From positions 620,001 to 684,000 of the forward strand of contig NW_026515495.1 of NCBI RefSeq assembly GCF_014898815.1: a DNA stretch of 64,000 bases, given 5' to 3'. Position 1 is the stretch's first letter; the number at the start of each line of letters is the position of its first letter. Below the pieces are notes generated by a model. It was not told the DNA's origin and ran no database searches. It saw only the letters and a list, made by a program, of their open reading frames with translations. Shown in pieces: positions 42,690 to 54,450 of the stretch. Both the position numbers and the translations under genes were made by a program. Origin of the DNA: Panonychus citri. Lineage: Eukaryota > Arthropoda > Arachnida > Trombidiformes > Tetranychidae.

Positions 42690-43716
42690 TCACTTTTTTG
42701 GACCTAAACTTATACCGGTAGTTCCACTCGAATCTCTTAACCATGGATGTCGAAGTACTTTGGCAATGGTCAGTCTTTTAGAGGCATCAGGTTCTAGCAT
42801 TTGACGAATCAAATCTTTCAAATCAGGTGACAGTTTATCCATTACTTTAGAATTGAAATTCCAACTTTTATTAATCTGACAGGTGATCATCTTGTTAAGA
42901 TCAGAATCATCAAAGGGAAGTGCGTTATTGACCATAACGTAAAGAACCACACCAAGTGACCAAACATCCGATAATCTTGGATTATAAGGAACCGATCGTA
43001 AAACTTCAGGGGCCACATAGGCAGCGGAACCACAGTAAGTCTCGGATAAAACACCACGACCTGTTCTTTGATCAAAACAGTCCCGAGAAAAGCCGAAATC
43101 CGTTAATTTTGCATTCTTACATTTATCTAATAAAATGTTCTCTGATTTTAAATCCCGATGGGCTATTCCATGGTCATGAATATATCTAAGTGAAGGTTAT
43201 ACAAAGGAGTAAAATCATAAGAGGAAATATTGAACAATTGGAAAATACAAATAATTACCTGAGGGCTTCAGCAGCTTGTTTGAACCACAATTTAGCCTGA
43301 GGCTCTGAAATAGCTCCATGCTCTTTTAGATGATCTAAAATGTCACCTCCTTCAGCCAAATCCATAAATATATAAATTTTGTTGCTTATTGTCATAATTT
43401 TGTGAATTGTGACAATATTTGGATGTCGAAGTGTCTGGAGAGTGTGAAGTTCTCGAGGTAAAAATTTTTGACGATATTCGAACGATGTTTTAGTTAAATC
43501 GATCACTTTAACAGCGATATCTTTGTCGAGATATTTGGCCTTGTAAACTTTTGAGAAGCTTCCAAAGTTGATCTTATCCCCGATCTTGAATCCTTTCTTG
43601 TCCAACATTTTCGTTTCCTCAGGTGAACATGGATTCTCATCTTTTTTGGGAATATCCGATCTCTTACCACCCGCCATGTTTTTCATAGAATCAAGGAAAA
43701 CTTTAAACGGAAACAA
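42690..43716 (-). CDS. testis-specific serine/threonine kinase (TSSK family)
   Basis: Exons 43716-43259 and 43185-42690 are separated by a 73-bp GT-AG intron, giving 317 residues; Met at 43683 (MKNMAGG) is an alternative start. Kinase landmarks are the ATP loop INFGSFSKVYKA, where the first loop Gly is replaced, the Lys in AVKVI (residue 70), HRDLK with catalytic Asp164, DFG at 182-184 and an APE motif. The activation segment LSETYCGSAAYVAPEVL and the FDDSDLNKM and HPWL segments are typical of TSSKs, which act in late spermatogenesis. The intron falls just before YIHDHGIAHRDLK. All catalytic residues are present, so the gene appears functional. It is the only intact single-copy host protein gene in the window. 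Confidence 0.9.
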
Positions 43717-44846
43717 AATTAAATAAAGATTTGGCTATTTAATTGTTTGGGTCAAGTTAACAATATAAAAAGGATCAGTTTAGATGATCATAAAAAAAAC
43801 AATAACAATTATAACAATACAAGGATTATGCTTGTTGAAAGTAAATCAACAAACAATTAGTAGATTGTAAAAAAAAATTCTTTTTTTTATTAGACTGGGA
43901 TTAGTTAATTAGTTAATTTAGTTTTCTTATTCCAATTGTTAACATCTTTGAATTTTTCTCTATGGTTTCTCTTTATTAATCGAAAAGAAAAAGTTCAATC
44001 GAATCATTTATCGTGACGATTATCATCATTATCACCAAGACGAATCAATATTTACATGGAATTGAAAGGAAAGTGATAATAATAACCAAGAATTAAGAAG
44101 AAATCATGAGGCTGCTCTGAGTTTTTTTCTCCGAAATTTGAATTGGAAAATTTTCTTTCAGTTTAGTAAACAATAACCCGAGAAAGTAAAGTTGTAGTAC
44201 TTTTCGTACTTTGTGGCAACTTTCATGAGCTTATGATTCTTGAGATATTCAGTGAAATCGCCCTGATGGATGAAAAGAAAATTCTGTATAAGAGGATTTG
44301 AATTAATCGCAAACTCGTTAATTGTCCTTAGTAACTAATTGTAACCCGAGATGGCGACTCAAGACACTTTTACATTTTCGTTTCTGTGTCTCCATCTGTT
44401 GGTTAATTAAGTTTCTAATTAAATTGAGTTTATTTCTTGTGTTTTATTTTACTCTATGAGAAGGTTAATTATCTAAGACTGATTAATTTAGTTGACCTTT
44501 AATCATTCTTCTGATGATTGTATTGTGAACAGTAATTAATGGAATCCAATAATAATAGTGATAAATGTAATTATTAGTTAACAAGTCGTTGGCGTTTAAA
44601 ACATATCAAATATACAATTAGTTTGATGATGATGATGATTTATGTTATTAACGTTTAGTTAACAGTTTAATTTGATTTGGTTGATACAAAAAGACTTGAA
44701 CAGCATCTGAATGACGCTTGTAATCAAATTTTATAACCAAATTAAGGTAAATGGTAATTCTGGTTGACTCCTTAGCTTTGCTGTTGATTAGTTGATTGCG
44801 TTCTAATAAATTGTAACAATATAATAACGAAGAAAATGAAATGAAA
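43717..44846. other. non-coding DNA between the kinase and element 2
   Basis: Upstream region of the kinase. No other coding signal is visible. A GATGATGAT run lies at 44624-44640. ATGAAA at 44841-44846 is the likely left target duplication of element 2. Confidence 0.5.
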
Positions 44847-45899
44847 TGAATCATCTAATTGTTTTGGATGAAGGACATTTCAATTTTTTAATTAATTAAT
44901 TTCTTTCTATTGTTAATTGGTTAACCTCCATAACTATAGTTATAATTTCCTTAATTGTTAACCTCAACAAATCAAATTGATTAGAATCCTAATTAATTGA
45001 TCTAAATAATTAAGAGATTATAATATCCCAACAATTAATAATAATTAATCAAAATTTCAATCTATATCTCAAGATATAATTATAGATGAAGTTAATTAAA
45101 ATAATTAACTGAAATTTCTTAATTGTATTAACCTAAATCTCTTCATCTTAAGATGACCAAAAATTGGTTACAAAAGTAAGAGACCCGATTTTCTCTTTCT
45201 CTCTATCTTTCTTTTTACTTTCTTTTGTTTTTGGAAGATGTATTGTTAAGCTACAAGCATCTTTAGTTCATCTTTATCTTAACCATTTCGGTTAACCATA
45301 TTTTTCATCATTGTCGAGACATAAGACAAAAAGTTACTTTGTAACAATTGTTTAACCTCATCACTAATGTGATTAATTTGGTTAATTTGATTTAATTGTG
45401 TTCCCCCAATTTAATTGTTACCTTCCTCATCATTAATTGATTCCCTTTAAATTTATTTTTGTTCTTTATTCTAAAAGAACTAAATTTTCCCTTTGTTCTT
45501 TAGTCGTTGTGATTTTCCCAACTATTCAAGTTGATCTTATTTTCTCTACAACGTACTCTTATTAAAAATTTTCAATTAAGTTCCATCTAAATCTTTAACA
45601 GTTAATGTTTAATTGTTACCTTGAATTCTAAAGAATTATCGAGTTTAAATGCAAGTGCTTAACATTGAGATCAATAGATCAGTAAGTAAAGTGAAGTGAC
45701 ACAATCCTAAAAGAATCTTGTATTCGGTAAATTTTGTGGGACCGAAAATCTTCTGTTTCCCTTCCAAGCCTAAAGACTTAATCTGAGTTTCATCTCAATC
45801 CATCCGAGTTTCATCTCAATCAATCTGAGTTTCGTCTCAATCTTAATCCATCGATCTAAGTGATCATCTAAACCTCATCATCTCAAATTTTCCCCCACA
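44847..45899 (+). repeat. 5' LTR of element 2
   Basis: Strongly matches the 3' LTR from 44911 onward; the first ~65 bases align poorly. It ends CCCCCACA. It contains inverted-repeat words such as ATAACTATAGTTAT, TATATCTCAAGATATA and TCATCTTAAGATGA, conserved in the other LTR. Confidence 0.8.
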
Positions 45900-45902
45900 A
45901 AT

Positions 45903-45919
45903 TGGCGACCCAGGCAGGA
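45903..45919 (+). other. primer-binding site (PBS) of element 2
   Basis: TGGCGACCCAGGCAGGA begins three bases after the LTR. It is identical over 17 bases to the PBS of element 1, implying the same primer tRNA (candidate Ser or Arg type). Confidence 0.8.
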
Positions 45920-45920
45920 T

Positions 45921-46247
45921 TGTGTTCATTTCTCCCCTTTGCTTATTCTTTTGATTTACTCAGCGTGAAAACGTTGTTTCCAGTGTTTTGTGTTTGTGTT
46001 TTTCTGCTCATCCAAAATTCTTTTGAATTATCTCCATCCATCCATCCATCTAACTCTCAATCAAAAATTCCACGGAATTAAATTCAATCCATCCATCTAA
46101 ATTTCAATAAATCCATCCATCTAAATTTCAATTAAAATTCTACTGAATTATCTCCATCCATCCATCCATCCATCTTTCCATCTAACTCTTAACCAAAATT
46201 CTATTGAATTAATTTCAATTAATCCATCCATCCATCTTTCAATCAAA
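45921..46247 (+). repeat. untranslated leader with degenerate TCCA repeats (element 2)
   Basis: Between the PBS and the gag ATG lies a leader composed of runs of CATCCATCCATC separated by related units such as AATTCAATCCATCCATCTAA and TCAAAATTCTATTGAATTA. It is a compound degenerate tandem array of unknown role. Confidence 0.7.
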
Positions 46248-47375
46248 ATGCCTCCTAAGCGTTCAAGAATCGCTGCTATTACTCGTGTTGCTGCTGCTCG
46301 TGCTGCTAAAGCTGCGAAAGCTACTCGTCGTGTTACTACTACACCCGAACCTGAACTTTCTGAGGATGAAACTCTCATCCCATCACCTCCATCTTTTAAT
46401 GATATTCAAACCCCGGTCAACCCTCGACCACCCACTCGTGTTTCTACGATAATTTCCAAACCAAATCTCTCAGAGATCTCACATTCAACGAGATTCTCGA
46501 ACTTTTCCGTCTTTGGAATTTCAATTCCAATTCGTTCTCTTGCCATGAAACGACTTACTGACATTGTGTCAACTAATTTTCTTCTTCTTGGAGAAAATCT
46601 CACTTCCGAAGAAATTCAATCTCTTCCTATTGAGGAAATAAAAAGCCAAAACCTCCCAAATTGGTTAACTGAATTCCGTATTCAAAATCTCTCTGAGCCA
46701 GAGATCCAAAATTTCATAAAAACATTGGAAGAAAACGAAATTATTTTCAATCTCTCCTCAGAACTTTATGCTCTCCCTCTCTCTCTTGGTGTTCTCTTAA
46801 AAATAAAAAACATTTTAAATTCACTCGGTGCAAATATTACCGATCCATCACCTCCATCAATCTCTCCATCTGTCAATTCAAATGACAATCTAACACCTTC
46901 AACTTTCTTCGAGTTAATGAAGCAGTTGAAAACGGATCCTCATGTACCCGAATTCCGTTCTGGTGAAGACCCCTATTCATGGTTGGTCAAAACTAAAGAT
47001 CGTTTATCCAAAGAAAACGTGGATGACGAAACCCGATTACGACTTCTCCAAAAGTCTATGGCCCATGAGATAAAAACAAGTGCCACTGGTTTAGACGATA
47101 TTACCAATTACCAGGAATACGTTGATGCCCTCTTCAAAGCTAAAGACCCTGAAAGCCAATATTCAGCGGACTTCGAATTAAGAAATTGTCGCTACAATCC
47201 CGAATTTCACCCTGAAAAATTCTTCTCAGACATGCGAAGGTTGGTAACCAAAGCGTTTGGTCCAACCAACGATTCCTCTTTCTCAATCTTGTTCTCAACA
47301 CATCCTCGAAATATCAGAGATGATATTTATACTCTCGGCATAAATGATGATAAAACAAAATTTATAATCATTTAA
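46248..47375 (+). CDS. gag: Gag (element 2), truncated by a frame change
   Basis: 375 codons from MPPKRSRIAAITRVAAARAA. The basic Ala-rich N-terminus is followed by a Pro/Ser-rich part and a capsid-like helical region (FRSGEDPYSWLVKTKDRLSK and LRLLQKSM). The frame ends prematurely at 47375. Downstream sequence in other frames supplies the zinc knuckle CNYCKGDDHTIDVC (about 47576-47620) and then the protease, so Gag-Pol was originally continuous or nearly so. Confidence 0.8.
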   Translation: MPPKRSRIAAITRVAAARAAKAAKATRRVTTTPEPELSEDETLIPSPPSFNDIQTPVNPRPPTRVSTIISKPNLSEISHSTRFSNFSVFGISIPIRSLAMKRLTDIVSTNFLLLGENLTSEEIQSLPIEEIKSQNLPNWLTEFRIQNLSEPEIQNFIKTLEENEIIFNLSSELYALPLSLGVLLKIKNILNSLGANITDPSPPSISPSVNSNDNLTPSTFFELMKQLKTDPHVPEFRSGEDPYSWLVKTKDRLSKENVDDETRLRLLQKSMAHEIKTSATGLDDITNYQEYVDALFKAKDPESQYSADFELRNCRYNPEFHPEKFFSDMRRLVTKAFGPTNDSSFSILFSTHPRNIRDDIYTLGINDDKTKFIII

Positions 47376-47559
47376 CTCGCATCCATTTTGATTACAAAAT
47401 AATCAAAATCGCCAAAAGTTCAGAAATCAATCCCTCGAAAATCCCAACTCAAATCAATCGAATGAAAAATCTTCAGTTGCTCGAATGTTAAAAACTAACA
47501 ATCCCCATTACTCTAACTCTAACTCTAATTATAAAAGGCCAAAACAGTTCATCATCCGC

Positions 47560-48346
47560 ACCTAAAGATGCAAAGTTTTGCAACTATTGTAAAGGTGATG
47601 ACCACACTATTGATGTTTGCTCTAAATTAGCCTACCGAAAAGCTCAAGAAGCTGCAGGAATTAAACCCCCTTACCAAAGAAAAGATCAGAATTACCCTCG
47701 TCAACAATTCAATCCCACCGTTACTCAAACTAATCTCGCTACCCTAGTAGGTCAAGATCAACCAACTCCTCAGGTACAACTTCCTCCTCAACCGATTAAT
47801 ACAATGGTTACCGTTCCCCAAAATCTTACTAACCCAATTCAGTTTGATTACCGTCCTCCCTCTCCTCCCGAACCAATGCAAAGTGGACTCCGTGGTAATG
47901 TTGGATTTGCCATATCTAAGGATATCAAGCAAATCTCGCAACTCGGTAATACCGCAATTGCCCACATGCCCCAAGTTAATCTCACTCTCTGTCTCCCCGA
48001 TAAATCCCGAGTTCAAGAAGGTAAAGTTCTAGTTGATACTGGCGCTTCTGCTTGTGTGATTGATGCTGGTTTAGCTTCTTACCTTCAAGCTCATGTTATT
48101 CGAGTAAATCGAACTCTAAAAGGAATTGCATCCGGAGTTTATGTAGACTCTTTTGGTTTTTCTTACGCTATCTTTAAGCATGACGGAATGGATGAATCAA
48201 GAATCATCAAGTTCCAAATTTGTGACAAATTTGAGCCTGTCTTCTTATTAGGAAATGCTTTTCTTCATGTTTTTTATATGACACTAAATTCAGATGGAAA
48301 TGAATATAACATTTCAGTGAAGAAAACCCAATTCTCCCAATTGTAA
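47560..48346 (+). CDS. nucleocapsid knuckle and aspartic protease (element 2)
   Basis: The open frame contains the CCHC knuckle near 47580, a Pro/Gln-rich linker, and a retropepsin with LVDTGAS at about 48030 and VFLLGNAFL near 48245, where family members have the second conserved Gly-rich strand. It ends at 48346. About 240 bases of broken sequence separate it from the RT frame. Expression as a unit is not possible in the present state. Confidence 0.7.
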
Positions 48347-48585
48347 TCCCGATTTTACTTCCGATTCTGTACTCCCGATGAAACTGACTTCATCATCGAA
48401 ACTTCTATTAAAGTTACTGGTAATGCTTCTGATTACATCTTGGATTCTAATCCAGTTCCTCATCTCATTCGGCTTCAACAATTAATCCTCCCTCCAATCA
48501 TCATCCAAATCTAACAACAATTAACATTCACCCTGATAATCAAAAATTCAAAAACTTTCCTCAACAATCACTAATTGCGCGGTGT

Positions 48586-50202
48586 ATGCTAACTAGTGAA
48601 TCTGAACTTAACGAATCTAAAATTCAACCTCTTCTTGACAAAATTAAGTCGAGAATCAATCCAAATCTCAATCCCTCTCAACAAGATGAACTTTTAAAAC
48701 TTTTCGAAAGTTATCAAGACATTTTCTCTCAACATAAAAATGATCTTGGATTTGTCTCTTCAACTGTTTGCCCAGTTAAAATTGATCTCGAAGATCAAAT
48801 CATCCCGTACCAAAAACCGTACAACTGTAATATCCATCGTCGTGGAGTTTTCCGTGAGATCATTAATGACATGATCGAACATGATCTGATCGAACCCTCT
48901 GATGCTCTCGGAGGTGCCCCTTCATTATTGGTTCCTCGATCAGATGGTACCCATCGAATGGTGACCGACTACCGGTTACTCAATAGACTCACTAAAATCC
49001 CAAGGTACCCGATGCCCCGAATAGACGATTGTCTTGAAGTCGTCCGCGGTGGTAAATTTTTCAACCTTTTTGACCTGGCACAAGGTTACCATCAAATTGA
49101 GCTTCCTCCCTCCGAACGAGAGAAAACCGCTTTTGTAACACCCGATGGTAAGTACCAATATAAGCGACTCCCTATGGGACTTGCCGGTGCTCCCTTTATC
49201 TTCCAACGCTTCATGAATAAAGTTCTGGAAGGACTTCAGTACGTCAATTGTATTGGATACTTTGACGATATCCCTGTTGTTGGTGTAACTTTTTACGATC
49301 TCATCAATAATACTAAATTGGTATTAGATCGATTAAGAAAATATAACCTAAAGGTTAAACCAGAAAAGTGCCACTTCGGTGAAACCGAAATTCTATTATT
49401 AGGTCATCTCGTCTCAGGCGAAGGAATTCGTCCCGATCCGAAAAAGGTTCAAGCCTTAGTGAATCTCCGTTACCCTAAAACTGTTCGTGAACTCCAATCC
49501 CTCTTAGGATGTTATAACTACTTCTCCAGGTACATCAAAAATTATTCATCAATCGCTGCCCCTCTCTATCGTCTAATCTCCAAAGAAAGAAAATTCAAAA
49601 TTCTCCCTGCTGATAAACAAGCACTCGATTCTCTCAAATCATCTCTCATCAATACCACTCTCTTGGTACATTTCAATCCCAAACTCCGTCGAAAAATTTC
49701 CGTTGACGCATCTGATGTTGCTGTTGGTGGAATCCTATTACAGGAAGACGAAAATTCCGAAGACTTCAACCCGGAAAATCCCATCGAAACCGTAAGCCAT
49801 TGGCTCCCAATTTCATTCTTTTCTCAAAAATTATTGAAGCACCAACTTCATTACAGTGTTTCAGAAAAAGAACTCTTAGCAATTCTTGTCGGTGTGTACA
49901 AGTACAGTCACTATCTTGATGGTGAAAATTTTCTAATTGAGACTGACCACCATGCCCTGTGTCAGCTCCCAAAAATTAACTTCAAAAACTCTCGTCTCCA
50001 AAGATGGTCTATTATGCTCTCATCTTATAATTTTAAGGTGATATATAAAAAAGGTCTAACCCATCCCCCTGACTGTTTCTCCCGTTATCAGTCCGAATGG
50101 GACCACAGAAAAACAATTGACCCCGAGAAGAATTTTAGACAAGTTTTCTTAACGAATATATCGAAGACCCATCCGATCATCACTATCATGATATTGGATT
50201 AA
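48586..50202 (+). CDS. pol: reverse transcriptase-RNase H (element 2)
   Basis: 538 codons. RT motifs are FNLFDLAQGYHQ, RLPMGLAGAP and the catalytic box YFDD (near 49258) in CIGYFDDIPVVG, the same uncommon Phe variant as element 1. RNase H motifs are SVDASD and EKELLAI, then TDHHAL. The tether has DCFSRYQSEWDHR, as expected before integrase. The RT and RNase H residues appear intact, although the frame closes at 50202 before integrase. Confidence 0.9.
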   Translation: MLTSESELNESKIQPLLDKIKSRINPNLNPSQQDELLKLFESYQDIFSQHKNDLGFVSSTVCPVKIDLEDQIIPYQKPYNCNIHRRGVFREIINDMIEHDLIEPSDALGGAPSLLVPRSDGTHRMVTDYRLLNRLTKIPRYPMPRIDDCLEVVRGGKFFNLFDLAQGYHQIELPPSEREKTAFVTPDGKYQYKRLPMGLAGAPFIFQRFMNKVLEGLQYVNCIGYFDDIPVVGVTFYDLINNTKLVLDRLRKYNLKVKPEKCHFGETEILLLGHLVSGEGIRPDPKKVQALVNLRYPKTVRELQSLLGCYNYFSRYIKNYSSIAAPLYRLISKERKFKILPADKQALDSLKSSLINTTLLVHFNPKLRRKISVDASDVAVGGILLQEDENSEDFNPENPIETVSHWLPISFFSQKLLKHQLHYSVSEKELLAILVGVYKYSHYLDGENFLIETDHHALCQLPKINFKNSRLQRWSIMLSSYNFKVIYKKGLTHPPDCFSRYQSEWDHRKTIDPEKNFRQVFLTNISKTHPIITIMILD

Positions 50203-50235
50203 ATCTCATCAATCTATCGTTCGAATCACCTCTCC

Positions 50236-51360
50236 TTGATTACGAACAAATCAAAGAACCTCCTCTCATTCTTTACTCCATCTCTTCAGAAATCGCTCAT
50301 CTTCAACCTCAATCAAAATCATCTCCTCAAGAATTTTCCTTATGGAAGGAAAAAGTTAGAACTTCTCAGAAAAATAATCCTGATATTCAATCAATCATCT
50401 CTCAGCTCTCCAATCCAAATTCAATCGTCTCTAAACGATATGTCCTTAAAGACAATCTTCTCTATCGAAAAGACTCTCGAACACCCTTTGGTACTCGACT
50501 TGTAATCGACCCCGAGATCTTAAAAGAGATATTTAAATTAGAGCACGAATCAACATTAGGTGGACATTTCGCCACCGAGAAAACATATCTGAATATAGCC
50601 CGAAGATTCTGGTGTAAATTCTTATATGATGAAGTTAAAAAGTTATGCGAAAATTGTTTAGTTTGCAATTTATCGAAACCCTCCAACATCATATATGTTG
50701 ATCCCTCCATCAAACCAATCCCTCAACAAATCTTCACCCGCTTTGAACTCGACGTTCAAGGGCCAATCACCATTGGAAATCAAAAGAAATACATCCTCGT
50801 CATTGTCGATGTTTTATCGCGATTTGTATACGCGAAATTAACCACCAATCAAACAGCTTCAACTGTAATTAACTTTCTCTCTCCCTTCTTTCATCTCTTC
50901 GGTTTTCCAACTCACATACAAACCGACTTAGGTACTAATTTCACCTCAGATGAATTCAAAAGGTTCATGGATAAACACGGAATCATTCATGATACAAGTA
51001 CGTACCTCAATCCCAAGGAATAGTCGAAAGGTAATAGGACTATTGCCGAAAGACTTCATACATTTGTACCCAAGGAACAAAAATTAATTTCCCTCTCCAA
51101 GCATCTTTATATGCAATTAATTCATCCATCCACAAAATCACTCCTTCAGCCCCTATTTTCTTGTTTTTGGTCATGAGCCAAACAAACCCTTGACAATTAC
51201 TTATCCATCAACAATTCCCCAGTGACCGTAAATGAAGCTCGAAAAATTGCTTATGCACGGCTTAATTCTCAACAACTCTACCAAGTTAACAGAACTAAAT
51301 CCCTTCATCCTCACTCTCCTTATGCTATTGGAGATTATCTGTTAGTAAAAATGAATCTCA
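50236..51360 (+). pseudogene. integrase (element 2), broken
   Basis: Integrase sequence is spread over frames. The zinc-binding module (HESTLGGHFATEKT, CENCLVCN) lies at 50540-50680. The first catalytic Asp region is FELDVQGP (near 50745) and the second is IQTDLGTNF (near 50925). The Glu-containing segment (QGIVER) near 51010-51030 is in a different frame from the upstream part, which meets TAG. Several stops follow. The D,D,E residues exist but not in one frame. Confidence 0.8.
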
Positions 51361-51428
51361 GTTCATCAGTTTCAAAAACTCCGTAATCGCTATCATATTT
51401 AGTTTGTGGTCTAAAGAAAGGTGCAATA

Positions 51429-52616
51429 ATGCTCTTAGATACCTTAAGCTTTAATCTCTTCATTGCTAATGTTTCTAACACTAAGAAATATTCAGGTAAA
51501 CTAACCACAGCAATGATTAACCTCAGAGATAATTTCTTTAATCCTGACTCATTTTTAGAAAATGAAAATTTCAATTCCCCAGAAATTGAGTTAATTACCA
51601 ATAACCAATTTCAATCACTCAGTGATAATAATTATGATCAAGATGAAAATCAAGAACCAGATTTTCTTTCAAATGAAGATTTAAACAACTCAATTAACCC
51701 TAATGAAGATGAAAATCTAAATGAACTAATCCAAAACTCTCCTCAACCAAATGACCAATTTTCCCTAATTAACAATTCAAATTGTAACAATCAGTTGATT
51801 AATGATCACTCTGGTGATATATTAATCGATAATTTCAAGAAACCAAAAAGAAAGTACCGAACATCTGATCAACAGATTATTGATCAGCCCAAGTTAATTG
51901 TTAACAATCAAGAAAAAATCTTAACTCGACAACAATTAAAAAACAAAAAAGTTTTTGTATTGTTTAAATTGTCATTGTTAGAAGAAGATAATGAAAATAT
52001 TTTTCTAATTAATCTTAATTGTTGTTCCCAATCTAATCATTATAATGATAAAAATCAAAAATTTTCTCAGAAAATTAATTTTGATCAACCCAATCACTTT
52101 AATGATTTTAATTTTTCGAAATTCGAAATTAGATCAACATCTGTGGGAAAGAAAAATCTTTTCTTTTTTAAGTTAACCATCTCCACCGAAGGCGTTAGTT
52201 TCGCTAATTACCTTTACCCGCCTTCCTCTTTGTTCTTATCTCAGTCAACCCATTGGTCACATCGAGTTAACATCTCTTCACTTGATTTCATTTTTCTTTT
52301 CAACATTGAAAATTGTTCATCGTCTGATTTGATCAAATCTTTAGATTTATTTAGTTTTCTCATCTCTTCATCTCACCTAAATTTCCTTAATTGTGAAAAA
52401 TTAATTAGTTCAGTTAATTGTTTCAATCAAAATTTTCATCTCTTCATCTACCAAAAACAATCAATCGCCCTCTTCATCAGTGTTAAGTTAAGTGTTTCCG
52501 GTCAATTGACTCAAAGTGTTTCCCTCCACTTCAACCAATTTAATCATCTCCATCAAACTCTAATTAATCATCCATCTCATCTTAGCTTTAAAACGCTAAT
52601 TAATCTCGTGATAAAA
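51429..52616 (+). other. open Asn-rich region upstream of ORF3 (element 2)
   Basis: An uninterrupted frame runs from 51429 into ORF3. The peptide is Asn/Ser/Leu/Phe-rich (for example NDHSGDILIDN) without a known domain. It occupies the same place as the palindrome-rich open region of element 1 (14554-16302), so a long open stretch between integrase and ORF3 is a shared feature. Confidence 0.4.
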
Positions 52617-53093
52617 ATGGACAACAATTCTAATTCACCACCCACACCTTCTAGTGTATCCGCTTCCTTCAACAATCAACGTGCCAACTCTCATCTCCTT
52701 AGATCAGTGATTCCTAATTGTGGTTACGAAAGTGATCCAGATTGTTGGTATGTTCCAGGCCCAATAGACAATACACCTCAACCAGAATTTCCTCTTGTTA
52801 ACCTTGACTCTCCACCCAGAAAAAAGATCGATCTCAAAGTTGTTTCCTTCCGTTCTCCACTTGTTCATCATCGACCCCAATTAAAACGTTCGATTTCCGT
52901 AGAATCTTTGGATTCAATCGCCTCATCTCACCCCAAACAATTAAAGAAAATCACTCTCAGGAATCCAATGGAGGAAGAAAATAAAGGTAAGGTCGTTTCT
53001 TTGCCAAGTACTTCTCATGCTGAACCTTCTTCTTCTTCTTCTGATTTTCCTAATAAATATCCGAAACCCTTTGAATACCCAATAACACAGTAA
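52617..53093 (+). CDS. ORF3 N-terminal part (element 2)
   Basis: The likely start is MDNNSNSPPTPSS. It is Ser/Pro-rich with SPPRKKIDLKVVSFRSP and PQLKRSISVESLDS, basic patches that may be phosphorylation or nuclear-targeting segments. It stops at 53093; the zinc-finger part resumes at 53214 in another frame. Confidence 0.5.
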   Translation: MDNNSNSPPTPSSVSASFNNQRANSHLLRSVIPNCGYESDPDCWYVPGPIDNTPQPEFPLVNLDSPPRKKIDLKVVSFRSPLVHHRPQLKRSISVESLDSIASSHPKQLKKITLRNPMEEENKGKVVSLPSTSHAEPSSSSSDFPNKYPKPFEYPITQ

Positions 53094-53213
53094 TGAAATT
53101 CCTGCTCTTCCGTTAGAACTTCCTCTCATGCTTCGATTGAAAATTCATGAAAATTAAAGCCTCGGTTCAAATGAAAATGAAACTTTAAAACAATTAAAGA
53201 AAAGTTCGAAAGA

Positions 53214-54143
53214 ATGATTCGTGAAAAGATTTATTTGAATCTTTATCAAGATGAATCAATTTATTCTATTCCTCTACCAAAGATACCTAAAGGTATTTCA
53301 AGAAATTCAATCACTCATGAGAATCTAGACACCTTCATCGATGAAGTTCGTTGCTACTTTTGCGAACAAATCGCTCTCACTCCCCTCGAATGCAATTTCT
53401 GCAATCATTGGTATTGCACTAGATGTATCATGTTCATCCAAAATTTAATTGCAACCCTTAAACTATCACCTCCAAATCATCCAACCAAATTCATCTGTCT
53501 ATTCCCCAATTGTCTCAAGAATTTCGCATCATTAGATGATTATCCTACTTATGGATTCGTTTGTTACTCTCAAACTTATGTTAATTATCGAAGTTGCAAA
53601 TTCAATTGCCGTTACACTCTCTGTACTAGCCAGCTCAGTCCAAACTTATTCGAAGCCCATGAATCCCGATGCAGGTTAGGATTATTCAGAGAGGAAGTAG
53701 ACCTCAACGCTATCCCACTCTTTCATCATGGTTCTTCAGTACAAGAACTTTCCAACATCACTCCCAAGCGTCTAATTAGTTTCATTCCGCCACATGTTAA
53801 ACTAGCCCCTCAGCCTAAAATCTCATACTCAACTCATGAGTTTGATTTCGAAAAGAAATTCGAGTTGTACGCTTGTTTACTAGTAAACAAGGAAGAAAAT
53901 CCAAATGACCCTCTCTTATCGGACACTAACATTCGTTCTCATGCGAATCTTAGATTAGGTTTTTGGGAAACTTTTAATAAAAGAAAAGACCCCACTCTTC
54001 CCCTATCCGAAAATGAAGAATTCGTCCGTTCAGTAGGCTTCCTCGTTCTCTCTTATGCACCTGCATCCCGACCTCGAACTACTTGGTCAACCAAGAAAAA
54101 TCCAATCCTCATTACCTTCTCACCGACTCAGAAGAATGGTTAA
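53214..54143 (+). CDS. ORF3 RING/TRAF-like zinc-finger part (element 2)
   Basis: 309 codons. Cys clusters are CYFC (residue 47), LECNFCNHWYCTRC, then FPNC, CKFNC and HESRC, in the same order and similar spacing as element 1's ORF3. This suggests a RING finger followed by TRAF-type fingers. RING proteins are typically ubiquitin ligases; no ligase activity can be inferred from sequence alone. The frame closes at 54143, and a short overlapping frame at 54055-54384 carries on. Confidence 0.65.
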   Translation: MIREKIYLNLYQDESIYSIPLPKIPKGISRNSITHENLDTFIDEVRCYFCEQIALTPLECNFCNHWYCTRCIMFIQNLIATLKLSPPNHPTKFICLFPNCLKNFASLDDYPTYGFVCYSQTYVNYRSCKFNCRYTLCTSQLSPNLFEAHESRCRLGLFREEVDLNAIPLFHHGSSVQELSNITPKRLISFIPPHVKLAPQPKISYSTHEFDFEKKFELYACLLVNKEENPNDPLLSDTNIRSHANLRLGFWETFNKRKDPTLPLSENEEFVRSVGFLVLSYAPASRPRTTWSTKKNPILITFSPTQKNG

Positions 54144-54450
54144 AGTTACGAGAAGGAAAAAAACGCGATCTGCCTTGTTCACCCATCAGAACTTCCCTGA
54201 TGCTGGTCATCCAATCACTCCCTACACCACAATTGACCCTCTTTCTAGATTAACCCAGGAAGAGCAAAAGATTAAAATAAAATCAAAGAATGGTTTCCAT
54301 CTCTTCGAGAATTGGTCACCTTCACCCAAGACTCTAATACATCCAACCCGCTCCGACTCGAGTACAGAGTCAACAGGAAAATAAAGCGTGTGATCTTCAA
54401 TTCCTAGTGGAACAACAAGTTGAAGACCTTAACCTGGTCAACAAGAACTT

